Shown here: positions 54,501-62,010 of the stretch, one piece after another
Layout of the letters: every line of letters starts with the position of its first letter
How positions within the stretch are numbered: position 1 is the stretch's first letter
Source of the DNA: Pseudomonadota bacterium
Lineage (GTDB): Bacteria > Pseudomonadota > Gammaproteobacteria > Burkholderiales > Burkholderiaceae_F
DNA length: 62,010 bases
Direction: 5' to 3'
NCBI GenBank assembly: GCA_029778535.1
Contig: JAKOQB010000202.1
Coordinates: 1 to 62,010, forward strand
Translations under genes and position numbers: made by a program
Notes under the pieces: generated by a model
Seen by the model: only the letters and a program-made list of their open reading frames with translations
The model's database searches: none
What the model was told of the DNA's origin: nothing

Positions 54501-55527
54501 CCGGTACGGCGTTGCGTACGGCCGTCCCCCGCTCCTCGTCCCGCGCGGGCAGCGAGCGCTGATCGACGGTGACTTCCAAGGCGGTTCCGCGGGCGAAAAG
54601 CTCGCCGATCGGCACCATGCCGTACTGCGTGTGCAGCCGGGTGTCTGCCGTCACGCACGGGTTGGTCGCCGCAATCGTCTCGCAGTAGGACAGATTGTTG
54701 TCCTGGTTCACGCGGTCGATGAACACCACGCCCGGCTCTGCGTGGTTGTAGGTCGACTGCATGATCTGGTCGAACAGCTCGCGCGCGCGCGCCCTGCGAT
54801 AGACCCACGCGCCGTCGGCGCGCTGATAGCCGGTCGATTTGTCGAACGGCTCGGCGCGGTGCCACAGCTCGATCTCGCCGTCGGCCTCGACCGCGCGCAT
54901 GAACGCGTCGGTCACCGCGACCGACATGTTGAAGTTCGACAGCGAGCCGTCGCGCTTGGCGTGGATGAAGTCCTCGATGTCCGGATGGTCGCAGCGCATC
55001 ATGCCCATCTGCGCGCCTCTGCGGCTGCCGGCCGATTCCAGCGTCTCGCAGCTCTTGTCGAACACGCGCATGTAAGACAGCGGGCCGCTGGCGCGCGAAT
55101 GCGTGCCCTTGACCAGCGCGCCGCGCGGGCGGATCGCGGAGAAGTCGTAGCCGACGCCGCCGCCGCGCCGCATCGTCTCGGCGGCCTGATTCAGCGCCAG
55201 ATAGATCGACGGCAGGCCTTCGCCGTTGACGCCGCTGATGGCGTCGCCCACCGGCTGCACGAAGCAGTTGATCAGCGTGGCGGCGATGTCGGTGCCGGCG
55301 GCGGAATTGACGCGGCCGCCGGGAATGAAACCGTCGACCATCGCCTCGTAGAAGCGGCGCTCCCATTCGGCGCGCAGCTCGGGCTTCTCGACCGCGGCCA
55401 GCCCGCGCGCGACGCGGCGGCGCACGTCGTCGACCGTCTTCTCGTCGCCCTTGGCGTACTTCTCGAGCAGCACGTCGATCGAGATCGGCTGCTCTTCGAG
55501 CAGCAACTGCGCCTGGTCCAGCTTCAT
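51529..55527 (-). CDS. nrdJ: Adenosylcobalamin-dependent ribonucleotide reductase (class II) with intein
   Basis: Makes deoxyribonucleotides from ribonucleotides using adenosylcobalamin, without O2 dependence. The 1332-residue precursor loses a 376-residue intein (291-666), leaving a 956-residue enzyme. Extein features: N-terminal LINCFV (active cysteine of the pair about residue 88), the thiyl radical region [12 protein letters not shown] (C667, E669 in precursor numbering), TSCPD-type domains, and a C-terminal zinc ribbon with four Cys (CPSC and CTAC) plus the terminal cysteine. The start at 55527 follows AGGAG; the 60-codon upstream extension is rejected. Two NrdR boxes lie upstream. Confidence 0.94.
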   Translation of the reverse strand: MKLDQAQLLLEEQPISIDVLLEKYAKGDEKTVDDVRRRVARGLAAVEKPELRAEWERRFYEAMVDGFIPGGRVNSAAGTDIAATLINCFVQPVGDAISGVNGEGLPSIYLALNQAAETMRRGGGVGYDFSAIRPRGALVKGTHSRASGPLSYMRVFDKSCETLESAGSRRGAQMGMMRCDHPDIEDFIHAKRDGSLSNFNMSVAVTDAFMRAVEADGEIELWHRAEPFDKSTGYQRADGAWVYRRARARELFDQIMQSTYNHAEPGVVFIDRVNQDNNLSYCETIAATNPCVTADTRLHTQYGMVPIGELFARGTALEVTVDQRSLPARDEERGTAVRNAVPAFLTAASADVYRVVTEAGYEIKATEWHDFFTTRGKVKLRDLKPGDELLVQSGKGQFGTEGSEELGLLVGLITGDGHFTNRGKGEQAAILNFWGEDRALAPVVAGYVNAMIAGMADRSRDYEVTPVAVPARNHAFIRSVLLARALEHFGFSAKTKHSVPEVIWRGTEACVRAYLRGLFQTDGTVNVSSSSRSCSIRLASSHESLLKDVQQLLANFGVFCRIHKRRAAGVRVLPDGRGGKREYACQADYELIIDGESRDRFMREIGFLGESKNAKYAAWAADKVLRKTQRFASKVASITYVGCEAVFDTTQPDGNAVIFNGLVTGQCGEQPLPPYGCCCLGSINLTRFVNDPFGDGAGFDFARFRDVVKLSIRALDNVLDATLWPLPEQNREAMNKRRVGLGFTGLANTLTMLNLRYDSDAGLALAGDIARAMRDASYEASVDLAKEKGRFPLFDADRFLAAPHCASRLPDHLKAQIRVHGTRNSHLLSIAPTGTISLAFAGNASGGIEPTFSWTYIRKKRMPDGSKQEYVVEDYAYRMYRHLGGDAHHLPPSFVHALEMTALDHMKMIAAVQPYIDAAVSKTVNVPEDYPFEEFKNLYFEAWKAGLKGITTYRPNAVIGSVLEVKKDAETQEPQDLKDDPDRRVRLDSAPQPALASLKWPSRPDLAEGNMAWTYMVEVPGRNERFAIFIGQVESNGGRPMPFEVWVNGAEQPRGLGAIAKALSMDMRSEDRAWLKMKLDALAKARDEQGFMLPMPPTGELKWQNGVVAAFANIVRWRCEQLGVFRDLEQQLLPIPTPMMNALFSKKEPKAGPRGTMSWTVDVANANTGDDFVLGVKELQLPDGSRRPYSIWLAGEYPKVLDGLCKLISLDMRVMDPNWIGLKLKKLLNFGEQNGEFWAPVPGEEKSALYPSTVAYIATLLLHRYKVLGILDDEGRAIQSAGILALPDAVKIIENETAPIKGKVCPSCHAAAMIKRDGCEFCTACGWTGQCS
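53530..54657 (-). mobile_element. Intein with LAGLIDADG homing endonuclease in nrdJ, C-terminal Gly-Gln
   Basis: A 376-residue intein inserted in the NP/C junction, one residue before the catalytic Cys. Block A is [10 protein letters not shown]; block B has TEWHDF; the homing endonuclease domain has [14 protein letters not shown] (about 406-419) and [11 protein letters not shown] (about 515-525); block F is [22 protein letters not shown]. The canonical C-terminal His-Asn is Gly-Gln here, followed by Cys+1. Gln-ending inteins have been described in ribonucleotide reductases (a virus example is known), so splicing is plausible. The frame is intact through both exteins. Confidence 0.9.
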
Positions 55528-55667
55528 CCGTACGGCTCCTCTTATGCATTCCGCGCGTGCGGTTGCGCGCGGCGTGTGCTTCCGAATTCGAACGGCCAGT
55601 ATAGGAACTTCCGCCGCCGCGTGCACGAAAACTTTGCCGCGGGCGCAGGTTTTGATCTGGGCTAAGA

Positions 55668-55714
55668 ACACAAGATATTGCGTTTGACCGCCGAAGCGAC
55701 GCAGCATCTAGCGC
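55668..55714. promoter_or_regulatory. Two NrdR-like boxes spaced by 31 bp
   Basis: ACACAAGATATTGCGT (55668-55683) matches the 16-bp NrdR consensus ACACWATATNTWGTGT closely; ACGCAGCATCTAGCGC (55699-55714) is a weaker match. Centres are 31 bp apart, the usual spacing of three helical turns in NrdR-controlled promoters. They lie between divergent nrdJ and the cysB-like gene. A TATACT at 55599-55604 on the nrdJ strand is a possible -10 but lies downstream of the boxes by an unusual distance. Confidence 0.65.
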
Positions 55715-55816
55715 ATCTGGCGGATCGCCGCGATCCGGCCGGATTCTTGCTTTTCGGCCCCGCATTGCCGCTCATATACTGTGCCGCCTCGGAGAGGCGC
55801 GCATCGAGGACCGGCC

Positions 55817-56746
55817 ATGAACCTGCAGCAGTTCCGCTTCCTGCGCGAGGCGGCGCGCCAGAAGTTCAACATCACCGCGGCCGCGCGCGCGCTGCACACG
55901 TCGCAGCCGGGCATCTCGAAGGCGATCATCGAGCTCGAGGGCGAGCTCGGCGTGCCGATCTTCGCGCGCCAGGGCAAGCGCATCCTGGGACTGACGCCGC
56001 CCGGCCAGCAGATCCTGCTGGCGGCGGAGAAGATCATGCAGGAGGTCGACAATCTGAAGAAGCTGGCGCGCGACTACGCCGGCGCGCCGTCGGGCACGCT
56101 GCGCGTGGCGACCACGCACACGCAGGCGCGCTACGTGCTGCCACCGGTGGTGCAGAAGTTCGCGCGCAAGTTTCCGCAGGTGCGGCTCAAGCTGCTGCAG
56201 GGCAATCCGCCGCAGATCGCGCAGATGCTGGTCAACGGGCAGGCCGATGTCGGCATCGCGACCGAATCGCTGGCCGAGACGCCGGGGCTCGCGTGCATCG
56301 ACATCTACGAATGGACGCACGTGGCGGTCGTCCCGCCCGGGCACGCGCTGGCGAGGCTGCAGGCCACGCCCGGCAGGCTGACGCTGAAGGACCTCGCGCG
56401 CCATCCGCTCGTCACGTACGAGGCGCACTTCGCCGGCCGCACGCGCATCGACGCGGCATTCGCCGAGGCGGGCATCGAGCCCTCGATCGTGCTGGAGGCG
56501 ATCGACGCCGACGTGATCAAGACGTACGTAGCGGCCGGCATGGGCGTGGGCATCATCGCCGGTGTGGCGGCCGATCCGGCGCACGAGCCGCTGATCGTGC
56601 TGCCGTGCGGGCACCTGTTCGGCAGGAACGTCGCGCGGCTGGCGGTCAAGCAGGGCGCGTACCTGCGCGGCTTCGTGTATTCGTTCATCGAGATGCTCGC
56701 GCCCGGCTGGGACAAGCGCCGGATCGAGGAAGCCTTCGCGCCGTGA
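55817..56746 (+). CDS. CysB/Cbl-type LysR-family regulator
   Basis: A 309-residue LysR-family protein. MNLQQFRFLREAARQKFNIT and TSQPGISKAIIELEGELGVPIFARQGKRI are the CysB-type helix-turn-helix region, distinct from generic LysR proteins. The effector domain has DVGIATESL and GMGVGIIAG. CysB homologues control sulfate assimilation genes; none is adjacent. It is followed after 4 bp by the ketopantoate-reductase-like gene, suggesting an operon or read-through. A -10-like TATACT lies at 55775-55780. Confidence 0.87.
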   Translation: MNLQQFRFLREAARQKFNITAAARALHTSQPGISKAIIELEGELGVPIFARQGKRILGLTPPGQQILLAAEKIMQEVDNLKKLARDYAGAPSGTLRVATTHTQARYVLPPVVQKFARKFPQVRLKLLQGNPPQIAQMLVNGQADVGIATESLAETPGLACIDIYEWTHVAVVPPGHALARLQATPGRLTLKDLARHPLVTYEAHFAGRTRIDAAFAEAGIEPSIVLEAIDADVIKTYVAAGMGVGIIAGVAADPAHEPLIVLPCGHLFGRNVARLAVKQGAYLRGFVYSFIEMLAPGWDKRRIEEAFAP

Positions 56747-56750
56747 TGCG

Positions 56751-57731
56751 ATGAAGGTCTGCATCGTCGGCGCGGGATCGATCGGCGCGGTGCTCGGCGC
56801 CAAGCTGGCAGCCACCGGTCACGATGTCTGCCTGATCGCGCGCGGCGCGCACCTGGAGGCGATCCGCGCGCGCGGGCTCAGGCTCGTCGACCACGTCGGC
56901 GGCCGCGGCGGCACGTACGCGCTCGCCGCGAGCAGCGAGCCGGCCGATTTCGGCGCGCAGGACCTGGTCGTGATCGCGCTGAAGGCGCACGCGATCGCGG
57001 CGATGCTGCCGCGCCTGCGCGCGATGATCGGCGCGCACACGACGGTCGTGCCGGCGATCAACGGGCTGCCGTGGTGGTACTTCCATCGCGAAGGCGGGCC
57101 GCACGACGGCATGCGCGTGCGCGCGCTCGATCCCGACGGCACGATGTTCGCCGACCTCGACTGCCGCCACATCGTCGGCTGCGTGGTGCACGTCGCGGCC
57201 GAGGTGCGCGCGCCCGGCGAAGTGCATCACACGGGCGGGCGCCGGCTGATCCTCGGCGAACCCGACCACTCGCGCTCGGCACGGCTCGAAACGGTGTGCG
57301 CGGCACTGGATGGCGCCGGGTTCGAAGCGGTCGCTTCGACCGACATCCGCCAAGACGTATGGACCAAGCTGCTCGGCAACCTGTCGTTCAATCCGGTCGC
57401 CGCGCTGACCGGCTATCTGATGAACCGGATCTGTGCCGACGAGGACGTGCTGGACGTGATCCGCGCGCTGATGCGCGAGGGCATGGCGGTGGCCGAGCAC
57501 TACGGCCACGCGCTGCAGATGACGATCGAGCAGCGCATCGATCTGGCGCGCCGGATCGGTGCGGCGAAGATCTCGATGCTGCAGGACCTGGAGCTGCGCC
57601 GTCCGCTGGAGCTCGCGGCCGTCGTCGGCGCGGTGATCGAGCTGGCGGACCTGGCCGGCCTGCCCGTGCCCGCTACGCGCCTCGTGCACGCGCTCACGCT
57701 GGCCCGCGCCCGCGCGCTCGGAATCGCTTGA
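56751..57731 (+). CDS. Ketopantoate reductase (ApbA/PanE) family protein
   Basis: A 326-residue 6-phosphogluconate-dehydrogenase-like reductase. N-terminal KVCIVGAGSIGAVLGAKLAATGHDV is the NADP-binding Rossmann motif; VVIALKAHAI and WTKLLGNLSFNPVAALTG (with catalytic Lys in VVIALKAH) follow. True PanE reduces ketopantoate in pantothenate synthesis; here it lies in a degradation-like operon so a different 2-oxo acid may be its substrate. No pantothenate gene is near. Confidence 0.82.
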   Translation: MKVCIVGAGSIGAVLGAKLAATGHDVCLIARGAHLEAIRARGLRLVDHVGGRGGTYALAASSEPADFGAQDLVVIALKAHAIAAMLPRLRAMIGAHTTVVPAINGLPWWYFHREGGPHDGMRVRALDPDGTMFADLDCRHIVGCVVHVAAEVRAPGEVHHTGGRRLILGEPDHSRSARLETVCAALDGAGFEAVASTDIRQDVWTKLLGNLSFNPVAALTGYLMNRICADEDVLDVIRALMREGMAVAEHYGHALQMTIEQRIDLARRIGAAKISMLQDLELRRPLELAAVVGAVIELADLAGLPVPATRLVHALTLARARALGIA

Positions 57732-57756
57732 CCGCGCGAACCGCGCCGCTACGCTT

Positions 57757-57784
57757 GCGCCCGACGCCCGACTGCCGACTGCAT
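57757..57784. repeat. Four tandem heptamers before the FAD monooxygenase gene
   Basis: Units GCGCCCG, ACGCCCG, ACTGCCG, ACTGCAT run directly up to 7 bp before the chosen start at 57791. The same ACTGCCG-type unit forms the array at the pepA end (21618-21659). The array sits where the ribosome binding site is expected; none is visible there. Confidence 0.62.
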
Positions 57785-57790
57785 GAACCG

Positions 57791-59497
57791 ATGCCCGACG
57801 ACCCCCTTGCCGCGCCGCTGACGCGCACCGCGACGGCGATCTCCGACGGTTCCTACGAGCTGCCGGTGTATCCGTTCGTCGAACCGGCCGAGCTCAAGGG
57901 CAAGCTCGGCCGCCATCCGCTCGTGATCATCGGCGCCGGGCTGGTGGGGCTGACGGCCGCGTGCGACTGCGCGCTGCGCGGCATTCCCGCGGTGGTGCTC
58001 GACGAGGACGACACGGTCGGCGTGCGCGGCTTTTCCAGCCGCGGCATCTGCTACGCGCAGAAGAGCCTGGAGATCTTCCGCCGGCTCGGCATCTACGAAC
58101 GCATCGCGGCCAAGGGCGTGCAATGGTCGGTCGGCCGCACCTTTGCCGGCAGCGACGAGGTGTACTCGTTCGACCTGAAGAAGGCGCGCACGCACGACGT
58201 GTCGTTGCAGCCGGCGTTCATCAACCTGCAGCAGTACTACCTCGAGTGGTACCTGGTCGACCGCATCTACGAGCTCGGCATGGTCGAGCTGCGCTGGAAG
58301 AACAAGCTGCTCGACCTGAAGGCGTCGAACGACCACGTACGGCTATTCGTCGACACACCGGCCGGCCGCTACGAGACGCAGGCGCAATGGGTGCTTGACG
58401 CGAGCGGCAGCCACAGCGTGGTGCCGCAACTGCTCGGCGTCGGCGCGCAGGAGAGCAAGATCCTCGATCGCTGGTGCATCTCGGACGTGCGCTTCAACCA
58501 TGTTCCGCCGATCGAGCGCTGGACCTGGATCGAAGCGCCGTTCAACGAGAACCGCGCGGTGTGGCAGCACCTGATGGCCGACGACGTGTGGCGGCTCGAC
58601 TACCAGATGGCACCCGACGCCGATCCCGACGCCATCGCGCGGCCCGAGGTCGTCAACGACCGGCTGCGGCGGCAGTTCGGCCCCGACGTGCAGTACGAAC
58701 TCGTGTGGGTCGGGCCGTACGCGTACCGCAGCCGCTGTCTCGACCGATTCCGCGCCGGCCGCGTGCTGTTTCTCGGCGACGCCGCGCACGTGATGAGCCC
58801 GTTCGGCGCGCGCGGCGGCAACAGCGGCATCCAGGACGCCGACAACCTTGTGTGGAAGCTCGCGCTCGTCCTCGAAGGCCGGGCGCCGGAGGCGCTGCTC
58901 GACAGCTACGACGCCGAGCGCCGCTACGCCGCGCACGAGAACATCCGCATCACCAATCGCACCACGCGCTTCCTGTCGCCGCCGAGCGCGGCCGAGCGCC
59001 GGCTGCGCGAAGCCGTGATCGCGCTGGCGCGCGAATACGCGTTCGCGCGCGCGTTCGTCAACACCGGGCGCCTGTCGACGCCGACCCAGTACGCGGAATC
59101 GCCGCTGAACGTCGGCAGCGGCGGCGGGCACGTGCAGAACGTGGCGCTCGGGCTGCCCGATGGCTCGCGCGGCGACCTGATCGCGCTGCTGATGATGGCC
59201 GATCACGCGCTGCTGGGGCTGGTCTTCGGCGAAATCGATGCGATCGATGCGCCGCAGCTCGAAGCGCTGGAGGAGCGCTACCCGGTGCGCTTCTTCTGCG
59301 TGCGCGCCGACGAAGGCAGCACCAGCGCCTTTCCGACCGTGATCGATGCCGACGGCCATCTCGCGGCGCAGGTCGGCTCGGGCGGCAGCGACATTGCGCT
59401 GGTACGGCCCGACCTGCACCTGGCGGGGCTGCTCGACGACGCGTCGGCGGGCGAGATCGAACACGCGGTGCGCACTGTGCTGGGGATCGAACGATGA
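57791..59497 (+). CDS. FAD-dependent aromatic hydroxylase-type monooxygenase
   Basis: A 568-residue flavoprotein monooxygenase. PLVIIGAGLVGLTAACDCALRG is the ADP-binding motif; LFLGDAAHVMSPFGARGGNSG is the second FAD motif with GD; DADNLVWKLALVLEGRAPEALLDSYDAERR follows. The C-terminal 150 residues have a thioredoxin-like fold as in phenol-type hydroxylases (PgaE/MhpA). Such enzymes hydroxylate aromatic substrates with NAD(P)H and O2. Substrate is unknown. Downstream genes DUF2783 and VOC overlap with it. Confidence 0.88.
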   Translation: MPDDPLAAPLTRTATAISDGSYELPVYPFVEPAELKGKLGRHPLVIIGAGLVGLTAACDCALRGIPAVVLDEDDTVGVRGFSSRGICYAQKSLEIFRRLGIYERIAAKGVQWSVGRTFAGSDEVYSFDLKKARTHDVSLQPAFINLQQYYLEWYLVDRIYELGMVELRWKNKLLDLKASNDHVRLFVDTPAGRYETQAQWVLDASGSHSVVPQLLGVGAQESKILDRWCISDVRFNHVPPIERWTWIEAPFNENRAVWQHLMADDVWRLDYQMAPDADPDAIARPEVVNDRLRRQFGPDVQYELVWVGPYAYRSRCLDRFRAGRVLFLGDAAHVMSPFGARGGNSGIQDADNLVWKLALVLEGRAPEALLDSYDAERRYAAHENIRITNRTTRFLSPPSAAERRLREAVIALAREYAFARAFVNTGRLSTPTQYAESPLNVGSGGGHVQNVALGLPDGSRGDLIALLMMADHALLGLVFGEIDAIDAPQLEALEERYPVRFFCVRADEGSTSAFPTVIDADGHLAAQVGSGGSDIALVRPDLHLAGLLDDASAGEIEHAVRTVLGIER

Positions 59498-59703
59498 TGA
59501 AGACCGAGCTCAACGTGAAGGACCCCGACGCGTTCTACGAGGCGTGGCTCGACGCGCAGCGCGGACTGGACGAACGCGAGAGCGCGCAGCTGAACACGCG
59601 CCTGGTGCTTCTGCTCGCCAATCAGGTTGGCGATGACCGCCTGCTGGCAGAGTGCGTGGCCGCGGCGGCGAAACCGTTCGCCGCGCGCGGGGGCCGCGCA
59701 TGA
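59494..59703 (+). CDS. DUF2783 family small protein
   Basis: A 69-residue protein opening with MMKTELNVKDPDAFYEAWLDA and containing LNTRLVLLLANQVGD, the DUF2783 pattern. These small proteins often lie beside FAD monooxygenases of this type; their function is unknown and they may be partner subunits. The ATG overlaps the monooxygenase stop (ATGATGA), and its stop overlaps the next ATG. Confidence 0.8.
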   Translation: MMKTELNVKDPDAFYEAWLDAQRGLDERESAQLNTRLVLLLANQVGDDRLLAECVAAAAKPFAARGGRA

Positions 59704-60146
59704 CGACGCACGGGTCCGCTCGTCCTGAGGTATCGAAGGCCCGTCCTGAGGTATCGAAGGAGCCGGTGCTGCGGGTCGCGCGTCCGACCAACGATCTGGC
59801 GTCGCTGCGCGCGTTCTACTGCGACGGCCTCGGCTTCGAAGTGCTGGGCGAGTTCACCGATCACAGCGGCTTCGACGGCCTGATCGTCGGCCATTCGCAC
59901 GCGCCGTATCACCTGGAGTTCGTGCGCGAGCGCGGCGTCACCGTGCCGGGCGCGCCGACCGACGAACACCTGCTGGTGCTGTACCTGCCCGACACCAAGC
60001 AATGGCACGCCGCGGTGGCGCGCATGGAAGCGGCCGGCTTTCCGACGGTGCGCCCGCACAACCCGTACTGGACGTTGAGCGGCGCCTGCTTTCGCGACCC
60101 CGACCGCTACCACGTCGTGCTGCAGAACGCGGCATGGAGCGAGTGA
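59700..60146 (+). CDS. VOC family protein with repeat-derived N-terminus
   Basis: A 148-residue VOC/extradiol-like protein: RVARPTNDLASLRAFYCDGLGFEVLGEF and ACFRDPDRYHVVLQNAAW near the end carry typical metal-binding positions. Residues 8-20 (ARPEVSKARPEVSK) come from a duplicated 19-bp repeat (59721-59739 and 59742-59760), so the original start may lie at VLRVARP. Overlap of four bases with DUF2783. In aromatic routes VOC proteins act as dioxygenases or isomerases; here only the fold is visible. Confidence 0.82.
   Translation: MTTHGSARPEVSKARPEVSKEPVLRVARPTNDLASLRAFYCDGLGFEVLGEFTDHSGFDGLIVGHSHAPYHLEFVRERGVTVPGAPTDEHLLVLYLPDTKQWHAAVARMEAAGFPTVRPHNPYWTLSGACFRDPDRYHVVLQNAAWSE
59721..59760. repeat. 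Tandem 19-bp repeat coding the VOC protein N-terminus
   Basis: CGTCCTGAGGTATCGAAGG occurs at 59721-59739 and again at 59742-59760, a 21-bp period that adds seven residues per copy. From general knowledge, this motif is a dispersed intergenic repeat in many proteobacteria. Here both copies are in frame. Confidence 0.8.
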
Positions 60147-60150
60147 TCCG

Positions 60151-60867
60151 TCAGAACCGGAAGCCCAGCTTCGCCCCGAACGAGGCCGTGCTGCCGGTGT
60201 TGTCGATCTCGAGCGCGAGGTTGCCGCCGGCGAGATTGAAATTGAGCCCGCCGTAGACCTTGGTCTGCGTGAAGTCCTCGCCGCGCAGCAGCGGCACGCC
60301 GCTGGGCGAACTGCTCACCCACACGTTGCCGATGCCTGCGTACGGCGTGAACATCGCGAAGCCCTTGGACACCGACACGTCGAGCGAACGCGTGTCGAAG
60401 CCGAGCTGATCGACGCCGGTCAGCTTGGTGAACGCGCCGCGCACCGCGACCGCCGGCGTGACCGTGCCGCCGGGCAGGATCGCCCAGCGCAGCTCGCCGC
60501 CGTAATAGCGGATGTTGCTGCCCGGCACGGTGGCGAACGATGCGCCGATGTCGATGTTCAGCGGCAGGCCCTTGTGCAGCCGCAGCGTCGGCACCGGCAG
60601 CGTTCCCGGCACGCTGTCGCCGCCGGCCGCGCGCCGCCACACGTCCCTGTGCCGCAGTTGCGTTCCGGTCACCGCGATGCCGAGATCGAAGCCGGTGATG
60701 CCGAGCGGCTCGGCCGGAATCAGCGGCTTGTACGACAGTGCCGCGCCGAGATCCTCCGACAACTGGCGAAACTCGGTCTGCGACAGCAGCTGAATCGTGT
60801 CGAGGTCGGCGGCGGCCAGCGGCGCGCAGAACGCCGCCGCGCAGGCGGTGAAGAGAAGTCGACGCAT
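60151..60867 (-). CDS. Outer-membrane-like beta-barrel protein
   Basis: A 238-residue exported protein. The start at 60867 gives a signal peptide (MRRLLFTACAAAFCAPLAAA). The mature part has alternating polar/hydrophobic strands, many Gly and aromatic residues, and ends in LGFRF, a C-terminal Phe as in outer-membrane barrels. I recognise no named family. It is convergent with the VOC gene at a distance of 4 bp, and an esterase gene lies beyond it on the same strand. Confidence 0.72.
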   Translation of the reverse strand: MRRLLFTACAAAFCAPLAAADLDTIQLLSQTEFRQLSEDLGAALSYKPLIPAEPLGITGFDLGIAVTGTQLRHRDVWRRAAGGDSVPGTLPVPTLRLHKGLPLNIDIGASFATVPGSNIRYYGGELRWAILPGGTVTPAVAVRGAFTKLTGVDQLGFDTRSLDVSVSKGFAMFTPYAGIGNVWVSSSPSGVPLLRGEDFTQTKVYGGLNFNLAGGNLALEIDNTGSTASFGAKLGFRF

Positions 60868-60952
60868 CCGAATGCTCCGGTGTTGGGGTCGCGCGAGTAT
60901 CGCGCGCGCCAGCCAGAACCCGCGCCAGCGCACTCGCGCAATCAGGCGAAGC

Positions 60953-61813
60953 TCAACGAGGGAAGCCGCGGCGATGAATCAGATCAAGCGCCGCGTCGAA
61001 CAGCGGACTGGCGGGATTGGCGAACTCGTCGCACACCGTCAGGTGGTTCGCGCCGGCGACCGCGAGATGGCGCACCACGGTCTTGCGCCACGCCTTGGCC
61101 AGCAGCTCCGACTGGCGCTTGAACTCGTTCGATTCGAGCGCGCCCACCGCGGTGATCGCGGGCGCGCTGGTCGCGGCGACCATCCTGGCCGGCGACAGCT
61201 TGCGCGCACGCTCGCTGTTCAGACGCAGATCGGCGTTCACGAACGGTGCGTAGATCAATGGCTCCAGATCGAACAGCCCGCTGATCGGCAGACCGCCCTT
61301 GACGAGGTCGGCCGGCAGGTCGGGCGCGAACGTCGGCCACAGCGCCGCCAGCATCATCGCGGTCAGATGCCCGCCGGCCGAATGGCCGAAGACGAAGATC
61401 CGGGTCGGGTCGAAGCCGTAGCGATCCGCGTTGCGATACAGCCAGGCAAGCGCGCGCAGCATCTGGCGCACGATCTCCTCCATCGAGGTCGCCGGCGCCA
61501 GTCCGTAATTCGGCAGCGCGACCGAGATGCCGTGATTTACGAACGGCGGCGCAAGCCAGGAGAAGTCGGACTTGTCGAGCGAGCGCCAGTAGCCGCCGTG
61601 GATGAACACCACCAGCGGCGCGCCGTCGCTGCGCGCGGGAAACAGATCGAGCCGCTCGCTCGCGCCGTCGCCGTACTGCAGGTCGATCAGGCACGCGCGC
61701 AGTCGCCGCGTCGCCGCCGCCTGCTCGGCCCAGCGCGCGAAGATCTGCGGATGATCGGGAATCGCGGCGCGCGCGTTGTACTCGCGCTCGCAGAATTCGA
61801 CGGTGTACTTCAT
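60953..61813 (-). CDS. Alpha/beta hydrolase (esterase, arylformamidase-like)
   Basis: A 286-residue alpha/beta hydrolase. HGGYW is the oxyanion-hole motif of the hormone-sensitive-lipase/kynurenine formamidase group; GHSAGGH holds the nucleophilic Ser; a C-terminal Asp and His (GANHLTVCDEF) complete the triad. HGGYW together with the DLFPAR start favours an arylformamidase-like enzyme. Cytosolic, no signal peptide. Its substrate is unknown. Confidence 0.82.
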   Translation of the reverse strand: MKYTVEFCEREYNARAAIPDHPQIFARWAEQAAATRRLRACLIDLQYGDGASERLDLFPARSDGAPLVVFIHGGYWRSLDKSDFSWLAPPFVNHGISVALPNYGLAPATSMEEIVRQMLRALAWLYRNADRYGFDPTRIFVFGHSAGGHLTAMMLAALWPTFAPDLPADLVKGGLPISGLFDLEPLIYAPFVNADLRLNSERARKLSPARMVAATSAPAITAVGALESNEFKRQSELLAKAWRKTVVRHLAVAGANHLTVCDEFANPASPLFDAALDLIHRRGFPR

Positions 61814-61862
61814 GGGCTGGTCTGCGTCCGAAGTCGGCGCAGTCTAAGCCGGTCCGCTTGCC

Positions 61863-61892
61863 TTGAGACCGCCCGCGCCGCCGACGTATAAT
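61863..61892 (+). promoter_or_regulatory. Promoter of the tRNA-Ala gene
   Basis: TTGAGA (61863-61868) and TATAAT (61887-61892), spaced by 18 bp, form a strong sigma-70 promoter. Transcription would start near 61899, about 36 bp before the tRNA. Confidence 0.75.
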
Positions 61893-61934
61893 GCGCGCCT
61901 CGCGCAGCGGCACCCCGTTCGCGCGACGGTACAA

Positions 61935-62010
<76 letters not shown>

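Noticed and set aside
55528..55707. 60-codon N-terminal extension of nrdJ
   Set aside because: Lies over the regulatory region with an NrdR box and has no family resemblance; the ATG at 55527 has a ribosome binding site.
55528..55816. Cobalamin riboswitch upstream of the B12-dependent nrdJ
   Set aside because: No B12-box (GCCACTG-like) or long conserved leader was found; NrdR-like boxes explain control better.

Overview
The window is high-GC, gene-dense DNA that reads as a free-living, respiratory betaproteobacterium, most likely Burkholderiales. The evidence is the ccoNOQP/ccoG/ccoH/fnr/hemN cluster, a lone MenA-type prenyltransferase, lptFG divergent from pepA-holC, a CysB-type regulator, a B12-dependent ribonucleotide reductase and the betaproteobacterial style of dispersed palindromic repeats. 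Genus-level placement is not possible from sequence reading alone. The left edge cuts ccoN and the right edge is the last base of a tRNA.

Layout. 1-8.1 kb: cbb3-type high-affinity cytochrome oxidase (ccoN end, ccoO, ccoQ, ccoP), assembly factors ccoG and ccoH, an unnamed four-cysteine membrane protein, the oxygen sensor fnr, anaerobic haem synthesis (hemN, with a well-placed FNR box) and a TauE/SafE-type membrane protein. This is a microaerobic respiration block. 8.1-14.9 kb: menA, alaS, a chain of four overlapping small genes (GNAT, unknown, nucleotidyltransferase-like, NUDIX), tusA and two small envelope or secreted proteins. 15-25.5 kb: valS, a lipoprotein zinc protease, an unknown helical protein with holC and pepA, then lptF-lptG of the LPS export permease. 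25.5-29.3 kb: a lower-GC islet (methyltransferase-like membrane protein, TPR protein, GYD protein), then a terC gene behind a yybP-ykoY manganese riboswitch.

29.3-38 kb: an alcohol dehydrogenase-like gene, then a tightly overlapping operon of MaoC-type hydratase, acyl-CoA dehydrogenase, CaiB-type CoA transferase, MmgE/PrpD protein, TRAP substrate-binding protein, CitE-like lyase, methyltransferase and VOC protein. Together these look like a route that activates a branched C4-C5 dicarboxylate to its CoA ester, oxidises and hydrates it, and cleaves it. 38-51.4 kb: RraA-like protein, dodecin, TrpB2, several exported proteins (CAP lipoprotein, beta-propeller, creatininase-like, DUF4124, YXWGXW lipoprotein), an OPT transporter, a hemolysin III protein, a decayed segment with an antitoxin remnant, and a vanadium haloperoxidase-like gene divergent from a CadC/TPR regulator.

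51.5-62 kb: nrdJ interrupted by an intein that sits immediately before the catalytic cysteine and ends in Gly-Gln instead of His-Asn, preceded by two NrdR-like boxes 31 bp apart; a CysB-type regulator; a ketopantoate reductase-like, FAD monooxygenase, DUF2783 and VOC operon; an outer-membrane-like protein; an esterase; and tRNA-Ala(CGC).

A recurring theme is short repeats of several families. Three have become part of proteins (valS, pepA and a VOC gene). No CRISPR array, complete insertion sequence, prophage or plasmid function was seen. The strongest candidates for something unusual are the nrdJ intein, the repeat captures and the CoA-ester operon.
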